DNA from: Streptomyces liliiviolaceus
GTDB lineage: Bacteria; Actinomycetota; Actinomycetes; Streptomycetales; Streptomycetaceae
Assembly (NCBI RefSeq): GCF_018070025.1
Contig: NZ_JAGPYQ010000001.1
Location: 4,588,001-4,652,000, forward strand
Direction of reading: 5' to 3'
Length of the DNA stretch: 64,000 nt
Under the pieces are notes generated by a model, which saw nothing but the letters and a program-made list of their open reading frames with translations, was not told the origin of the DNA and did no database searches. The translations under genes and the position numbers were made by a program. Shown here piece after piece: positions 9,195 to 18,564 of the stretch; position 1 is the stretch's first letter, and every line of letters starts with the position of its first letter.

Positions 9195-9727
9195 CGGGTC
9201 GCCCGCCGGGCCCGGCGGTGGTCCTGGTCGGCCCGATGGGCGTGGGCAAGACCACGGTCGGCGGGTTGATCGCGGAGCGGCTCGGGCTGGCCTGCAGGGA
9301 CACGGACGCCGACATCGTCGCCGCGCAGGCCAGGTCGATCGCCGACATCTTCGCCACCGAGGGCGAGGTTCGCTTCCGCGACCTGGAGCGGGCCGCGGTC
9401 CGGGCCGCCCTGCTGGAGCACAGGGGTGTCCTGGCGCTGGGCGGTGGGGCGGTGCTGGACGCCCGGACCCGCGGGCTGCTGGCCGGGGGGCCGGTGGCCT
9501 TCCTCGACATGGAGTGGCACGACGCCGTCCTACGCGTCGGGATGGACTCCGTACGCCCTCTGCTGGCGGTCGATCCCGAGGCGACCTGGCGTCGGACGAG
9601 ACAGGTCCGCCGGCCTCTCTACCTGGAGGTCGCCCGTGCCGTGGTCGAGACCGGCGGACGCGCTCCGCAGGACGTCGCCGGCGCCGTTTTGGAGGCACTG
9701 GCCCTCGCCCCGGCGCCGGGGCGCTGA
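9191..9727 (+). CDS. aroK: shikimate kinase
   Basis: Phosphorylates shikimate at the 3-hydroxyl using ATP. The 178-residue protein has the P-loop GPMGVGKTT, the acidic pair in RDTDADIV, the shikimate-binding RFRDLE and the GGGAVL loop, and an Arg-rich lid around [11 protein letters not shown]. It starts at a GTG overlapping the aroC stop (GTGA), so translation is coupled. With DAHP synthase and chorismate synthase it forms a three-gene supply cassette; dehydroquinate synthase, dehydratase, shikimate dehydrogenase and EPSP synthase are not in the window. Confidence 0.94.
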   Translation: MTGRPPGPAVVLVGPMGVGKTTVGGLIAERLGLACRDTDADIVAAQARSIADIFATEGEVRFRDLERAAVRAALLEHRGVLALGGGAVLDARTRGLLAGGPVAFLDMEWHDAVLRVGMDSVRPLLAVDPEATWRRTRQVRRPLYLEVARAVVETGGRAPQDVAGAVLEALALAPAPGR

Positions 9728-9834
9728 GTAGCGGCTACTCAGGAATCCGCCGTGGTCACCGTGCTCTGCTGAGCCCGGCTCGCCCACAGAAGACGACATG
9801 CGCCAGAACGTGCGCAGGAAGAGGCAGTACCGCG

Positions 9835-10872
9835 ATGAAGCTTGAGAACATCTACCTGGCCGGGGTAGGCACCTACATACCCGAGCTGGTGCCGGTCGAG
9901 CAGGCAGTGAAGGACGGCCTCTACAGCGAGGCGGAGCACGAGGCCTCCGGCATGGAGTCGGTGGCGATCGAGGACACCCTCGGCGCACCGGACATGGCGA
10001 TCCGGGCCGCCGAGGTCGCGATACGGCGATCGGGGCACCACCCCGACGACTTCGCCGCCTTGCTGCACAGCACCACGTTCCTGCAGGGCCCGCACGACGG
10101 CTGGTCGCCCTCGCACTACATCCTGCTGAACGCGCTGGACCGGCCGATCAGCGCCACCGTGATCCAGCAGGGCTGCAACGGGCTGATGACCGGGATCGAG
10201 ATGGCCGCCCACCGGCTGATCGCGGCCGACGACAAGGACGCCGTCCTGGTGACGGGCGCGGACAACTTCAACACCCCGATGGTGGACCGCTGGCGTGCCT
10301 CCGGGCTGTTCTTCATGGCGGACAGCGGCTCGGCCATCGTGGTGTCCCGGCGGAGCGGATTCGCCAAGGTGCTCGCGGTCGGTTCGGTCTCCGACCCGAA
10401 GCTGGAGTGGCGGCACCGCGCCGAGGGGTCCCTGATGCCACCGCGCGAACCGTCGCACAAGCTCCTGGACTTCGAGACCCGGGTCAAGTTCTGGCAGCGC
10501 AAGTGGGCCGACGGCACCCCTCCCCCGGGCGGCAACTTCATCGACCTGCTCTCGGGTGTCGCGGAACGCACGCTGGGCGAGGTGGGCCTGACGATGGACG
10601 ACGTCGCCAGGGTCACGCACGTCGGTTTCCACCGGGACACGCTCCACGCCCTGTATCTGGAGCCGCTCGGCATCGACGCCGACCGCGGCACCTGGGAGCG
10701 GAGCCGGCAGATCGGCCACGCCAGCATGTCCGACGTCGTCATCGGGCTCGAACACCTGTGGCTCACCCGCCAGGTGAACCCGGGCGACCGGGTGCTGATG
10801 ATCGGCACCACCCCCGGCATGGAGGTCGGCTGCGCCGTCGTCGAGATCACCGAGGGGCCGGACGATGCCTGA
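9835..10872 (+). CDS. KASIII-like ketosynthase/acyltransferase
   Basis: A 345-residue thiolase-fold enzyme of the FabH/KASIII family. The nucleophile is Cys114 in QQGCNG and the first His is His266 in HVGFH. Where FabH has Asn in a GNTS motif this protein reads GHAS (His295), giving Cys-His-His as in chain-elongating KS rather than Cys-His-Asn. ATG 9835 has AGGAAGAGG upstream. It follows aroK by about 107 bp and precedes the AMP-ligase and carrier protein genes. It could join a phenazine or pre-phenazine acyl thioester to a malonyl- or alkylmalonyl-ACP, or transfer an acyl group to a hydroxyl as CerJ/DpsC relatives do. The direction of chemistry is inference. Confidence 0.88.
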   Translation: MKLENIYLAGVGTYIPELVPVEQAVKDGLYSEAEHEASGMESVAIEDTLGAPDMAIRAAEVAIRRSGHHPDDFAALLHSTTFLQGPHDGWSPSHYILLNALDRPISATVIQQGCNGLMTGIEMAAHRLIAADDKDAVLVTGADNFNTPMVDRWRASGLFFMADSGSAIVVSRRSGFAKVLAVGSVSDPKLEWRHRAEGSLMPPREPSHKLLDFETRVKFWQRKWADGTPPPGGNFIDLLSGVAERTLGEVGLTMDDVARVTHVGFHRDTLHALYLEPLGIDADRGTWERSRQIGHASMSDVVIGLEHLWLTRQVNPGDRVLMIGTTPGMEVGCAVVEITEGPDDA

Positions 10873-10967
10873 CCGCGCCCCCGGCGCGGGGCGCGCCGAC
10901 TCCGGTTCCGCGCCCTCGTACCGCCCGGCTCCACCGCACACCCACGATTCTACGAAGGAGACGTCCC

Positions 10968-12668
10968 GTGCTCGACGGATGCACGCCGTGGCCCGCTGAG
11001 TATGCCGAGCGGTACCGCGCGGAGGGTTACTGGACCGGCGAGAGCCTGATCGACGTGCTGGAGTCCTCGGCCGCGCGCCACGGCTCCGCGACCGCGCTGG
11101 TGCAGGGGGATCTGCGGGTCTCCTACGAGGAACTCGTGCTGCGGTCCCGTCGGGCGGCGGTCGGGTTCCGGGAGCTGGGAATCGCTCCGGACGACCGGGT
11201 GGTGGTGCAGCTGCCCAACGTCGTGGAGTTCGTGGTGGTCTGCTTCGGCCTGTTCCGGCTCGGCGCCAAACCGGTGTTCGCGCTCCCGTCCCACCGGGCC
11301 AGCGAGATCCGGCACCTCCTGGAGATCTCCGGTGCGGCCGGCTACGTCCTGCCCGGTGTCCACCGCGGCTTCGACCACCCGGCGCTCGGCCGCAGAATGC
11401 GCGACGAGGTGGGCACGCTGCGCCATCTGTTCACCCTCGACGAGACGGTGGCGGGCGACGACCTGGTGGCTCTCTCGGCCGTGGAGGCCGCGGGTGCAGC
11501 CGCCGATCCGTCCGGCACCGTCCCGCTCCCCGCCCCGGACCCCGCCGATGTGGCGTTCTTCCTGCTGTCCGGCGGGACCACCGCACTGCCCAAGCTGATC
11601 TCCCGCACCCACGACGACTACGTCTACATGATGCGCGCGGCGGTCGAGGCGATCCGGCTCACCGGGGACGACGTGTATCTCGCGGTGCTGCCGGTCGAGT
11701 TCAACTTCACCTTCGGCTGTCCCGGTGTGATCGGCACCCTGCTGTCCGGCGGAACGGCGGTGCTCGCGGCGGACGCCACGCCGGAGCGCTGCTTCCCGGT
11801 CATCGAACGGGAGAGGGTCACCGTCACCTCGGTGGGCCCCAGTGTCGTCCAGCTCTGGCTGGACGCCGCGGAGTGGATGAAGCCGGACCTGTCCTCCGTA
11901 CGCGCCCTGCAGATCGGTGGTTCCAAACTCCACCGGGACCTCGCGGCTCGCATCCGGCCCGAACTCGGCTGCGGGATACAGCAGGTCTTCGGCATGGCCG
12001 AGGGGCTGATCTGCTTCACCCGGGACGACGACCCCGAGGAGGCCCTGCTCACCACCCAGGGACACCCGATCTCCCCGGCCGACGAGATGCGGATCGTCGA
12101 CGACAAGGACCAGGACGTCCCGCCCGACACGATCGGTGAACTGCTGACCCGCGGCCCCTACACGCCACGCGGCTACTACCGGTCCCCGGAGCACAACGCG
12201 CGGGCCTTCACCGAGGACGGCTTCTACCGCAGCGGCGACCTGGCGCGGCTGACACCCGACGGACGGCTGGTGATCGAGGGCCGCATCAAGGACCTCATCA
12301 ACCGCGGCGGCGAGAAGGTGTCCGCCGGTGACGTCGAGGGTCATCTGGAGGCCCTCCCCGCGATCTCGCGTGCGGCGGTCGTCCCCGTGCCGGACGACTA
12401 TCTGGGCGAGCGCATGTACGCCTACATCGTCGCCGTGGGCACTGCGCCGACGCTGCCGGAGATCAAGGCCGCTCTGACCGAACGCGGGCTGGCCGCCTAC
12501 AAGCTGCCGGACCGGGTGGAGGCGGTGGACGAACTGCCGCACACCGGTCTCGGCAAGATCGACAAGAAGATCCTGGCGGCCCGGGCCCGGGGCGAGACCA
12601 CGCCCACCGCGGCGGTCTTCTTCAGCCCTCTCTCCGGAGGCACGGGCACGGACCGCCCCGCGAGCTGA
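10968..12668 (+). CDS. EntE/DhbE-like aryl-AMP ligase
   Basis: A 566-residue stand-alone adenylation enzyme that activates a carboxylic acid as its AMP ester and passes it to a carrier protein. The order of motifs is that of 2,3-dihydroxybenzoate-AMP ligases: LSGGTTALPKLISRTHDDY (A3), FNFTFGCPGV (A4), QVFGMAEGLICFT (A5), YRSGDLARL (A7), GRIKDLINRGGEK (A8) and a C-terminal Lys in GLGKIDKK. The GTG at 10968 follows GAAGGAG. The adjacent free aryl carrier protein is the obvious acceptor. No salicylate or DHB synthase is nearby, so the substrate is probably a shikimate-derived or phenazine carboxylate. Streptophenazine clusters contain an atypical discrete adenylation enzyme, but orthology was not tested. 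Confidence 0.88.
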   Translation: MLDGCTPWPAEYAERYRAEGYWTGESLIDVLESSAARHGSATALVQGDLRVSYEELVLRSRRAAVGFRELGIAPDDRVVVQLPNVVEFVVVCFGLFRLGAKPVFALPSHRASEIRHLLEISGAAGYVLPGVHRGFDHPALGRRMRDEVGTLRHLFTLDETVAGDDLVALSAVEAAGAAADPSGTVPLPAPDPADVAFFLLSGGTTALPKLISRTHDDYVYMMRAAVEAIRLTGDDVYLAVLPVEFNFTFGCPGVIGTLLSGGTAVLAADATPERCFPVIERERVTVTSVGPSVVQLWLDAAEWMKPDLSSVRALQIGGSKLHRDLAARIRPELGCGIQQVFGMAEGLICFTRDDDPEEALLTTQGHPISPADEMRIVDDKDQDVPPDTIGELLTRGPYTPRGYYRSPEHNARAFTEDGFYRSGDLARLTPDGRLVIEGRIKDLINRGGEKVSAGDVEGHLEALPAISRAAVVPVPDDYLGERMYAYIVAVGTAPTLPEIKAALTERGLAAYKLPDRVEAVDELPHTGLGKIDKKILAARARGETTPTAAVFFSPLSGGTGTDRPAS

Positions 12669-12702
12669 CACAGAGTCACGACAGACACAGAAGGGCACCA
12701 CC

Positions 12703-12954
12703 ATGGCCGACGAGCCGGTCTCCACCCCCGATCAGGTACGCAGCGCCGTCGCGGCGCTGATCGGCACCGCCCCGCAGGACATCCCGGGAGACGCCAACCT
12801 CGTGTTCCTCGGGCTCGGTTCCCTGGACGTCATGCGGCTGAGCAGCCGCTGGCGCCGCGAGGGCCTGCCGGTGGAGTTCGAGGTCCTGACCGCCGACCCG
12901 ACGATCGACAACTGGGTGCGCCACCTCGACTCCCTGCGCCCGCGCTCCGACTGA
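12703..12954 (+). CDS. free aryl carrier protein
   Basis: An 83-residue carrier domain. The pantetheine site [16 protein letters not shown], then [13 protein letters not shown], match the aryl-carrier domain that EntB, DhbB and VibB carry fused behind an isochorismatase. Here the ArCP stands alone while the isochorismatase (PhzD) is the next gene, 25 bp downstream. This split arrangement may reflect descent from a fused EntB-like gene or recruitment of both parts. It most likely receives an aryl group from the AMP-ligase encoded 34 bp upstream and presents it to the KASIII-like enzyme. Confidence 0.88.
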   Translation: MADEPVSTPDQVRSAVAALIGTAPQDIPGDANLVFLGLGSLDVMRLSSRWRREGLPVEFEVLTADPTIDNWVRHLDSLRPRSD

Positions 12955-12979
12955 CCGCCTGCTGAAAAGGAGAGCAGCC

Positions 12980-13648
12980 ATGACGGCTCCGGCCATTCCC
13001 GAGATCTCGTCCTACCCCATGCCCACCGCCGCCGAACTGCCGGAGAACACGGCGAGCTGGACGGTCGACCCGCGGCGCGCCCTGCTCCTCGTCCACGACA
13101 TGCAGCACTTCTTCCTCCGGCCCTTCCCTGCCGGACGGTCGCCGGTGACCGACCTGGTCGACAACGTCACCCGGCTCCGGGAGGCCGCCGTGGCGGCCGG
13201 CGTCCCGGTGGCGTACACCGCCCAGCCGGGCGACATGACCGACGAACAGCGCGGTCTGCTCAAGGACTTCTGGGGTCCCGGGATGAGCGGCGATCCCGCG
13301 CAGCGGGGAGTACCCGAGCAGCTGGCGCCCGGCCCGGACGACACCGTCCTGGTCAAGTGGCGGCCGAGCGCGTTCTTCCGGACACCGCTGCTGGACCTGC
13401 TGCGTGAACAGGGGCGGGACCAGCTGGTGCTGTGCGGTGTCTACGCCCATGTGGGCATCCTGCAGACCGCCTGCGAGGCGTTCGCGCACGACATCCAGAC
13501 GTTCCTGGTCGCCGACGCCGTCGCCGACTTCTCCGCGGCGGACCACCGGATGGCCGTCGCCTACGCGGCCGGCCGCTGCTCCATGGTGGTGCCGACCGCG
13601 ACCGTGTCCAATGCCCTGGGGGCCGTCGTCACGGGAGGGGCGCGGTGA
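12980..13648 (+). CDS. phzD: isochorismatase-family ADIC hydrolase PhzD
   Basis: Hydrolyses the vinyl ether of 2-amino-2-deoxyisochorismate to trans-2,3-dihydro-3-hydroxyanthranilate (DHHA) and pyruvate. The 222-residue protein shows the catalytic Asp40 in [10 protein letters not shown], Lys126 in [10 protein letters not shown] and CGVYAHVG, where Tyr replaces the nucleophilic Cys of other isochorismatase-fold hydrolases, as in known PhzD. Length is normal and no ArCP is fused. ATG 12980 has AAGGAGAG upstream. The stop overlaps the phzE start (GTGA), so the two consecutive phenazine steps are translationally coupled. Confidence 0.95.
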   Translation: MTAPAIPEISSYPMPTAAELPENTASWTVDPRRALLLVHDMQHFFLRPFPAGRSPVTDLVDNVTRLREAAVAAGVPVAYTAQPGDMTDEQRGLLKDFWGPGMSGDPAQRGVPEQLAPGPDDTVLVKWRPSAFFRTPLLDLLREQGRDQLVLCGVYAHVGILQTACEAFAHDIQTFLVADAVADFSAADHRMAVAYAAGRCSMVVPTATVSNALGAVVTGGAR

Positions 13649-15573
13649 CCGCCGAAGACGCCGACGGCGGTCTGCTGGGCAGGCTGACGGGCGGGGCGCC
13701 GCCGCCATCGTTCGCCCTGCTGCACCGGCCGGAGGCGTCGGGCGCGGGGCTGATCGACCTGCTCGTCGGTGATGTGTCGGAGGTCGGTTCGACGGCGGAC
13801 CTCCCGCTGTCGCCCGAGGGCGGCAACGGCCGGCACGACCTTCTGGCCCTGCTGCCGTTCCGGCAGATCTCGGAGCGCGGCTACGAGCACAACGACGACG
13901 GCGAACCGCTGCTCGTCATGAAGGTCACCGAGCAGGCCGCCGTGCCGGCCGACGAGGTGCTGGCCGGACTGCCGGACCTGCCCATCGAGGTCGGCGACGG
14001 CGGTTTCGACACCGACGACGACGAGTACGCCGACGTGGTAAGGCGCATCATCACCGACGAGATCGGCGCCGGTACCGGCGCCAACTTCGTCATCAAACGC
14101 ACGTTCCTCGCGCAGATCGCGAGCTGGTCGGCGCAGACCGCGCTGACCTTGTTCGGCCGGCTGCTGCGGCACACCTCGGGTGCCTATTGGACGTTCCTGA
14201 TCCGGGTGGGCGGCCGGACCTTCATCGGCGCGAGTCCGGAGCGCCACCTCACGCTGGACCGGGGCACGGCGGTGATGAACCCCATCAGCGGCACGTACCG
14301 CTACCCGAGTTCGGGTCCCTCCCTCGAAGGGGCGCTGGAGTTCCTGGCCGACCGCAAGGAGGCCAACGAGCTCTACATGGTCGTGGACGAGGAACTCAAG
14401 ATGATGTGCCGGGTGTGCGACGGCGGCGCCCACGTGATCGGACCGCGGCTGCGCGAGATGCCCCACCTCGCGCACACCGAGTACTTCATCGAGGGACAGG
14501 TCACCCGGGACGTCCGCGAGGTCGTCCGTGAGACGTTGTTCGCGCCGACCGTCACGGGCAGCCCGCTGGAGAGCGCCTGCCGCGTCATCGCGAAGTACGA
14601 GAACGGAGGGCGGGGCTACTACGCGGGCGTGGTGGCCCTGCTGGGCCGGGACTCCGAGGGGGGACAGCGGCTGGACTCGGCCATTGTCATCCGCACCGCC
14701 GACATCGACCGCACCGGGCGGCTGCGTCTGGGCGTGGGCTCGACGCTGGTACGCGACTCCGACCCTCGGGCCGAGGCGGAGGAGACCCGGGCCAAGGCGT
14801 CGGGCCTGCTCGCTGCCCTGTACGCGGCTCCCGCCGCGACCGCGGACACCTGGCGGCCACCGGCCGAGGTGCCCGGGCTGAGCGCCCTGCCGGAGGTGGT
14901 CAGCGCGCTGGCCGCCCGGAACGCGCCGATGGCCGGCTTCTGGCGGCGGCCCCCGGGATCCCGGGGTGCCCGGTCATCGCTGTTGTCCGGACGCAGGGCC
15001 CTGCTCATCGACGCGGAGGACACCTTCACCGCGATGGGCGCGGCCATGATGTCCGACCTCGGCCTGGACGTGACCGTACGCCGCTTCGACGAGGAGTACC
15101 GCTTCGAGGGCCAGGACCTCGTCGTCGTGGGGCCCGGCCCCGGGGACCCGCGCGACACGAACCATCCGAAGAACGCGCATCTGCGGGAGGTGACGCGACG
15201 CCTGCTCGACACGGACACGCCGTTCCTCTCGGTCTGCCTGGGGCACCAGGCGCTGAGCGGTGTCCTCGGGCTGGAACTGGTCCGCAGATCCGTGCCCAAC
15301 CAGGGGGCGCAGCGGGAGATCGACTTCTTCGGTCGCCGGGAGGCCGTGTACTTCTACAACACCTTCGCCGCCGTCAGCCCACGGGAGTCCTTCCCCGGCC
15401 CGCAGAACCGGCCCGGCCCCGTCGAGGTGTGCCGGGACCCCGTGGACAACGAGGTGCACGGCCTGCGCGGCCAGGGGTTCTCCTCGGTCCAGTTCCATCC
15501 GGCGTCGGTGATGACGCGCGACGGCTCGGCCATCCTCGACCGGATGCTCTCGGACCTGCTGCGTACGACATGA
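13645..15573 (+). CDS. phzE: ADIC synthase PhzE (TrpE-like and glutaminase domains fused)
   Basis: Makes 2-amino-2-deoxyisochorismate from chorismate and glutamine. The 642-residue protein has a chorismate-binding domain (about 1-440) with [35 protein letters not shown] and [11 protein letters not shown], then a linker and a class I glutamine amidotransferase domain (about 450-640) with [10 protein letters not shown] and the nucleophile Cys in [10 protein letters not shown]. The usual HPES that supplies the catalytic Glu reads HPAS here, so the glutaminase may be weak or depend on ammonia. Start is the GTG at 13645 overlapping the phzD stop; the frame is open further upstream only as a shadow of phzD. 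It is the last gene before a strong hairpin. Confidence 0.95.
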   Translation: MTAEDADGGLLGRLTGGAPPPSFALLHRPEASGAGLIDLLVGDVSEVGSTADLPLSPEGGNGRHDLLALLPFRQISERGYEHNDDGEPLLVMKVTEQAAVPADEVLAGLPDLPIEVGDGGFDTDDDEYADVVRRIITDEIGAGTGANFVIKRTFLAQIASWSAQTALTLFGRLLRHTSGAYWTFLIRVGGRTFIGASPERHLTLDRGTAVMNPISGTYRYPSSGPSLEGALEFLADRKEANELYMVVDEELKMMCRVCDGGAHVIGPRLREMPHLAHTEYFIEGQVTRDVREVVRETLFAPTVTGSPLESACRVIAKYENGGRGYYAGVVALLGRDSEGGQRLDSAIVIRTADIDRTGRLRLGVGSTLVRDSDPRAEAEETRAKASGLLAALYAAPAATADTWRPPAEVPGLSALPEVVSALAARNAPMAGFWRRPPGSRGARSSLLSGRRALLIDAEDTFTAMGAAMMSDLGLDVTVRRFDEEYRFEGQDLVVVGPGPGDPRDTNHPKNAHLREVTRRLLDTDTPFLSVCLGHQALSGVLGLELVRRSVPNQGAQREIDFFGRREAVYFYNTFAAVSPRESFPGPQNRPGPVEVCRDPVDNEVHGLRGQGFSSVQFHPASVMTRDGSAILDRMLSDLLRTT

Positions 15574-15623
15574 TCCACCGGCCCGGCCGTCGGACAACCG
15601 GGCCGGCAGGGAGGCTCCCGGGT

Positions 15624-15673
15624 CCGTACAGCTGGATGGCGCGCCCGAAAGGGCACGCCATCCAGCTGTACGG
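15624..15673. terminator. bidirectional hairpin terminator
   Basis: A 23-bp stem (15624-15646 with 15651-15673) has a single mismatch and a GAAA tetraloop. It lies between the convergent phzE and LAL regulator genes. There is no long T-run, which is common for Streptomyces terminators. Confidence 0.88.
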
Positions 15674-15694
15674 GCACACCCCGCGGAACCCGTC

Positions 15695-18505
15695 TCAGGC
15701 CTCGCCCACCCCGACCCGCCCGGAGTGCCTCCCCGCCGCGACGAGTCCCGGGCGGTCCGCACGCGGCTGCGCCGGGCCGGCGTCCTGGACCCGCCGCGTC
15801 CGTCCGGGGGCAGGTGCCGGAAGGTTCCCGAAGCCGTCCGCCGACAGCCTGGAGTCCAGACGCTGGGCGAGATCGGCCCGCGTGGTGACCCCGAGCTTGC
15901 CGTAGGCGCGGTGCAGATGGTTCTCCACCGTGCGCACCGATACGCCCAGCCGGTCGGCGACGTCCTGGTTCGAGAGCCCGGAGGCGGCGAGCGCCGCCAC
16001 CTCCCGCTCACGGCCGGTGAGTTCGGCCGACGGCTCCGATCCCTGCTTGTCCAGCGCGGCCCACACCGGCAGCGTGCCCCCGAACCGCTGCAGCAGTTCC
16101 TGGCACTCGGTCCGGGTGGCCCGGCTCCTGCGGTGCCGCCCCGCCGCCCGATGGGCCCGGCACGCCTGCGCCGACGCCTCGGCGGCCAGCGGCAGCAGGC
16201 CCATCGCCTCGAACCGCTCGGCGAGCGCGGAGAGCGCGTCCCCGTCCGCGTCGGCCAACGCCCGTACGTGCTCGGCCTGCAGTGCGGCGAGGCCGGAATC
16301 GAGGTGCCGGGCCAGGGCGGAGGCCCGCTCGACGACCGCGCGGGCCTCGCCGATGCGGGCCACCAGGTGCAGCGCCGTCAGTGCCTGGAAGGCGCGGCCG
16401 GCGGCGGCCGCGCGCTCGCCCAGTTCCAGTGCGTCGTGCAGCGCGCCGGTGAGATCTCCGACGTGGGCGAGGACCAGCGCCCGCTCCATGGCCACCCCGT
16501 CCGCGGCGAGCGGGTACCGCACGGTGCCGCTCTCCTCGGAGCGGACCTCGACCAGGACACGCATCGCCTCGGCGTGCTCGCCCGCCTCGGCCAGCGCGCC
16601 CGCCATCTGAGCCAGCCGCCACGCCTTGGTGGTGAGCCAGTCACGCGTGTCCGGCGGCGCGCTGACCTGGCGCAGCAGGCCGATGCCATCGGCGTACCGG
16701 CCGCAGCTGCGGTACAGCCGTGCCCGTACCGACGCGGCCCACAGGGCGCCGGGCCGGTCGTCCTCCGTGTCGGCGGGCAGGCCGTCCAAGATCGCGCCCG
16801 CCACCGCCACAGCGCCGGTCTGGAGTGCGGCGCAGGCCGCGACCAGTTGGTGGGACAGCCGGGCCTCGTCGCTCCAGACGCCCGGTTCGGGACGGCACCG
16901 CTGGAGGAGGGCGAGCGCACCGACCGCGTCGCCCAGTTCGTTGCGGGCGAAGGCGGCGGGCGGCAGTACCCGCTGGACCACGGCCGGATCGCGGGGCTCG
17001 GCGAGCACCGTCTCCCCCATGGCGGCGGCCTCCTCCAGCCGGTCGCCCAGCAGCATCATGACGGTCTGGGTGCCTTGCAGCAGCCCTCGGCCGGTCTCGG
17101 GAGCGGCCGTGACCGCCTCGTCGAGGACCGCCTCGGCATCCTGGACGAGGCGCAGTCCCCAGGCCAGGTTCTCCGAGCGTGCCTGCACGGCCTCCGCCCA
17201 TACCGCGGTGCTGGTCGGGCCCTTTTCGGCGGACATGCCGGCGAACAGCGTCTCGGCCTCGGCATGACGCCCCTGGCCCTGCAGCGCCCGGCCGCGCAGC
17301 AGCATGAGGGTGGGGATGTCCGCGTCGGGCAGGGGAAGGGCGAGCAGGCACAGTCGCTCGGTGAGCGCGAAGTCCAGATGCCGCAGCGCGGTCCTCGCAG
17401 CGGACTGGAGCTGGTCGGCGCACGGCAGTTGTCCGGCGTCGATCCGCAGGACGGCCATGCGCAGTACGTCGTCGTCCCGACGCAGGCCGGTGTCCTCCAG
17501 GGCGTCGGCGAGTCTGCGCCGCAGCCGCAGGCCGGTCAGTTCGGGCAGGCTGGAGACGAGGACGGGACGGTAGAGGGGGTAGGCCAGTCGCAGGCGCAGT
17601 CGCAGGCCGCTGAGTTCGGCGGTGATGAGGCCCCGTCTGTCGAGCGTCTCCACGGCGTGGGTCAGTTCCGCGACGGCCGACAGCTCCGCTTCGAGCGGCT
17701 CGGCGAGGGCGATCATCTGCACGAGCCGGCGCTCGTCCGGCGAGAGGTGGCCGAGCCGCAGGTGCACCAGGTCCGCCAGGCGCGCCGCGGGCCTGCCGTT
17801 CAGGCCGTCCCACAGCCAGGTGCCGTCCTCGCTGCGGAGGCTGCCGTCGGCGAGCGCGGAGTCGGCGAGTTCCGTCAGGAGCAGCGCGTTCCCCTGGGTG
17901 AAGGACCACAACCGTTCCAGTGCCGCCGCGGCGACATGTCCGCCGAGCTTCGCGTGGACGACGTCGGCCGCCGCAGACCGGTCGAGTTCCGCGATCTCCA
18001 TCCGCTCGACCAGCCGCTCCACCCAGAGCCTGTTGACGCCGTCGGGTGCCGGGACGCCGGCCCGGACGGTGGCCACCAGGGTCAACCGCCCCTCGGCGAC
18101 ACCTGCCCGCAGTCGCGCCGCGAACGCCGGAGCCAGGCAGTGCGCGTCGTCGAGGCCGAGGACGAACCGCCCCTGGAGACCGTCCGCAGCGGGTGTCCGG
18201 CGGCCGGGGAAGGCATCGTCGAGGAGGTGCCGGGCGACGGCATCACGCTCACCACCCTGCCCGCTCGCCCATCCGGTGAACAGCGAGGACACGTCCGCCC
18301 CGCAGATTCCCGCCCCGCTGACCAGCCTGACCTCAGCGCCCTTCTCCGCTGCGCGCCGCAACGAGGCGCGCAGCAGCCGGCTCTTGCCGACGCCGGGCTC
18401 TCCGGTCAGCAGGGCGCCGTGCCCGCGGGCCACCGCCGCCTCGATCCTGTCCAGTTCGGTGTTACGGCCGGCCATGGGCCACTCGGTCACCGTGTCTTCC
18501 GACAT
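15695..18505 (-). CDS. LAL-family (large LuxR) transcriptional regulator
   Basis: A 936-residue regulator of the MalT/LAL type that is common as a pathway activator in actinomycete clusters. The N-terminal ATPase has Walker A GEPGVGKS at about residue 35 and a Walker B-like FVLGLDDAH. A long helical TPR-like middle rich in Ala and Leu follows. A LuxR HTH lies near residue 860 (LTGREREVAALAASGLSNQ, then VRTVENHLHRAYGKLGV). About 40 Pro/Arg-rich residues follow the HTH. The ATG at 18505 is used; a GTG sits immediately before it. It is convergent with phzE and 59 bp after phzF on the same strand. Probable activator of the phenazine cluster; its ligand is unknown. Confidence 0.92.
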   Translation of the reverse strand: MSEDTVTEWPMAGRNTELDRIEAAVARGHGALLTGEPGVGKSRLLRASLRRAAEKGAEVRLVSGAGICGADVSSLFTGWASGQGGERDAVARHLLDDAFPGRRTPAADGLQGRFVLGLDDAHCLAPAFAARLRAGVAEGRLTLVATVRAGVPAPDGVNRLWVERLVERMEIAELDRSAAADVVHAKLGGHVAAAALERLWSFTQGNALLLTELADSALADGSLRSEDGTWLWDGLNGRPAARLADLVHLRLGHLSPDERRLVQMIALAEPLEAELSAVAELTHAVETLDRRGLITAELSGLRLRLRLAYPLYRPVLVSSLPELTGLRLRRRLADALEDTGLRRDDDVLRMAVLRIDAGQLPCADQLQSAARTALRHLDFALTERLCLLALPLPDADIPTLMLLRGRALQGQGRHAEAETLFAGMSAEKGPTSTAVWAEAVQARSENLAWGLRLVQDAEAVLDEAVTAAPETGRGLLQGTQTVMMLLGDRLEEAAAMGETVLAEPRDPAVVQRVLPPAAFARNELGDAVGALALLQRCRPEPGVWSDEARLSHQLVAACAALQTGAVAVAGAILDGLPADTEDDRPGALWAASVRARLYRSCGRYADGIGLLRQVSAPPDTRDWLTTKAWRLAQMAGALAEAGEHAEAMRVLVEVRSEESGTVRYPLAADGVAMERALVLAHVGDLTGALHDALELGERAAAAGRAFQALTALHLVARIGEARAVVERASALARHLDSGLAALQAEHVRALADADGDALSALAERFEAMGLLPLAAEASAQACRAHRAAGRHRRSRATRTECQELLQRFGGTLPVWAALDKQGSEPSAELTGREREVAALAASGLSNQDVADRLGVSVRTVENHLHRAYGKLGVTTRADLAQRLDSRLSADGFGNLPAPAPGRTRRVQDAGPAQPRADRPGLVAAGRHSGRVGVGEA

Positions 18506-18564
18506 CACTCAGTGCCGCCTGTTCCGTTCAGGTCTGTGTCCGTCACCACGGCTCACCGTGCGCG

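Noticed and set aside
10116..10941. Minus-strand frames opposite the KASIII gene
   Set aside because: Antisense shadow with no domain; the plus strand has an intact ketosynthase active site.
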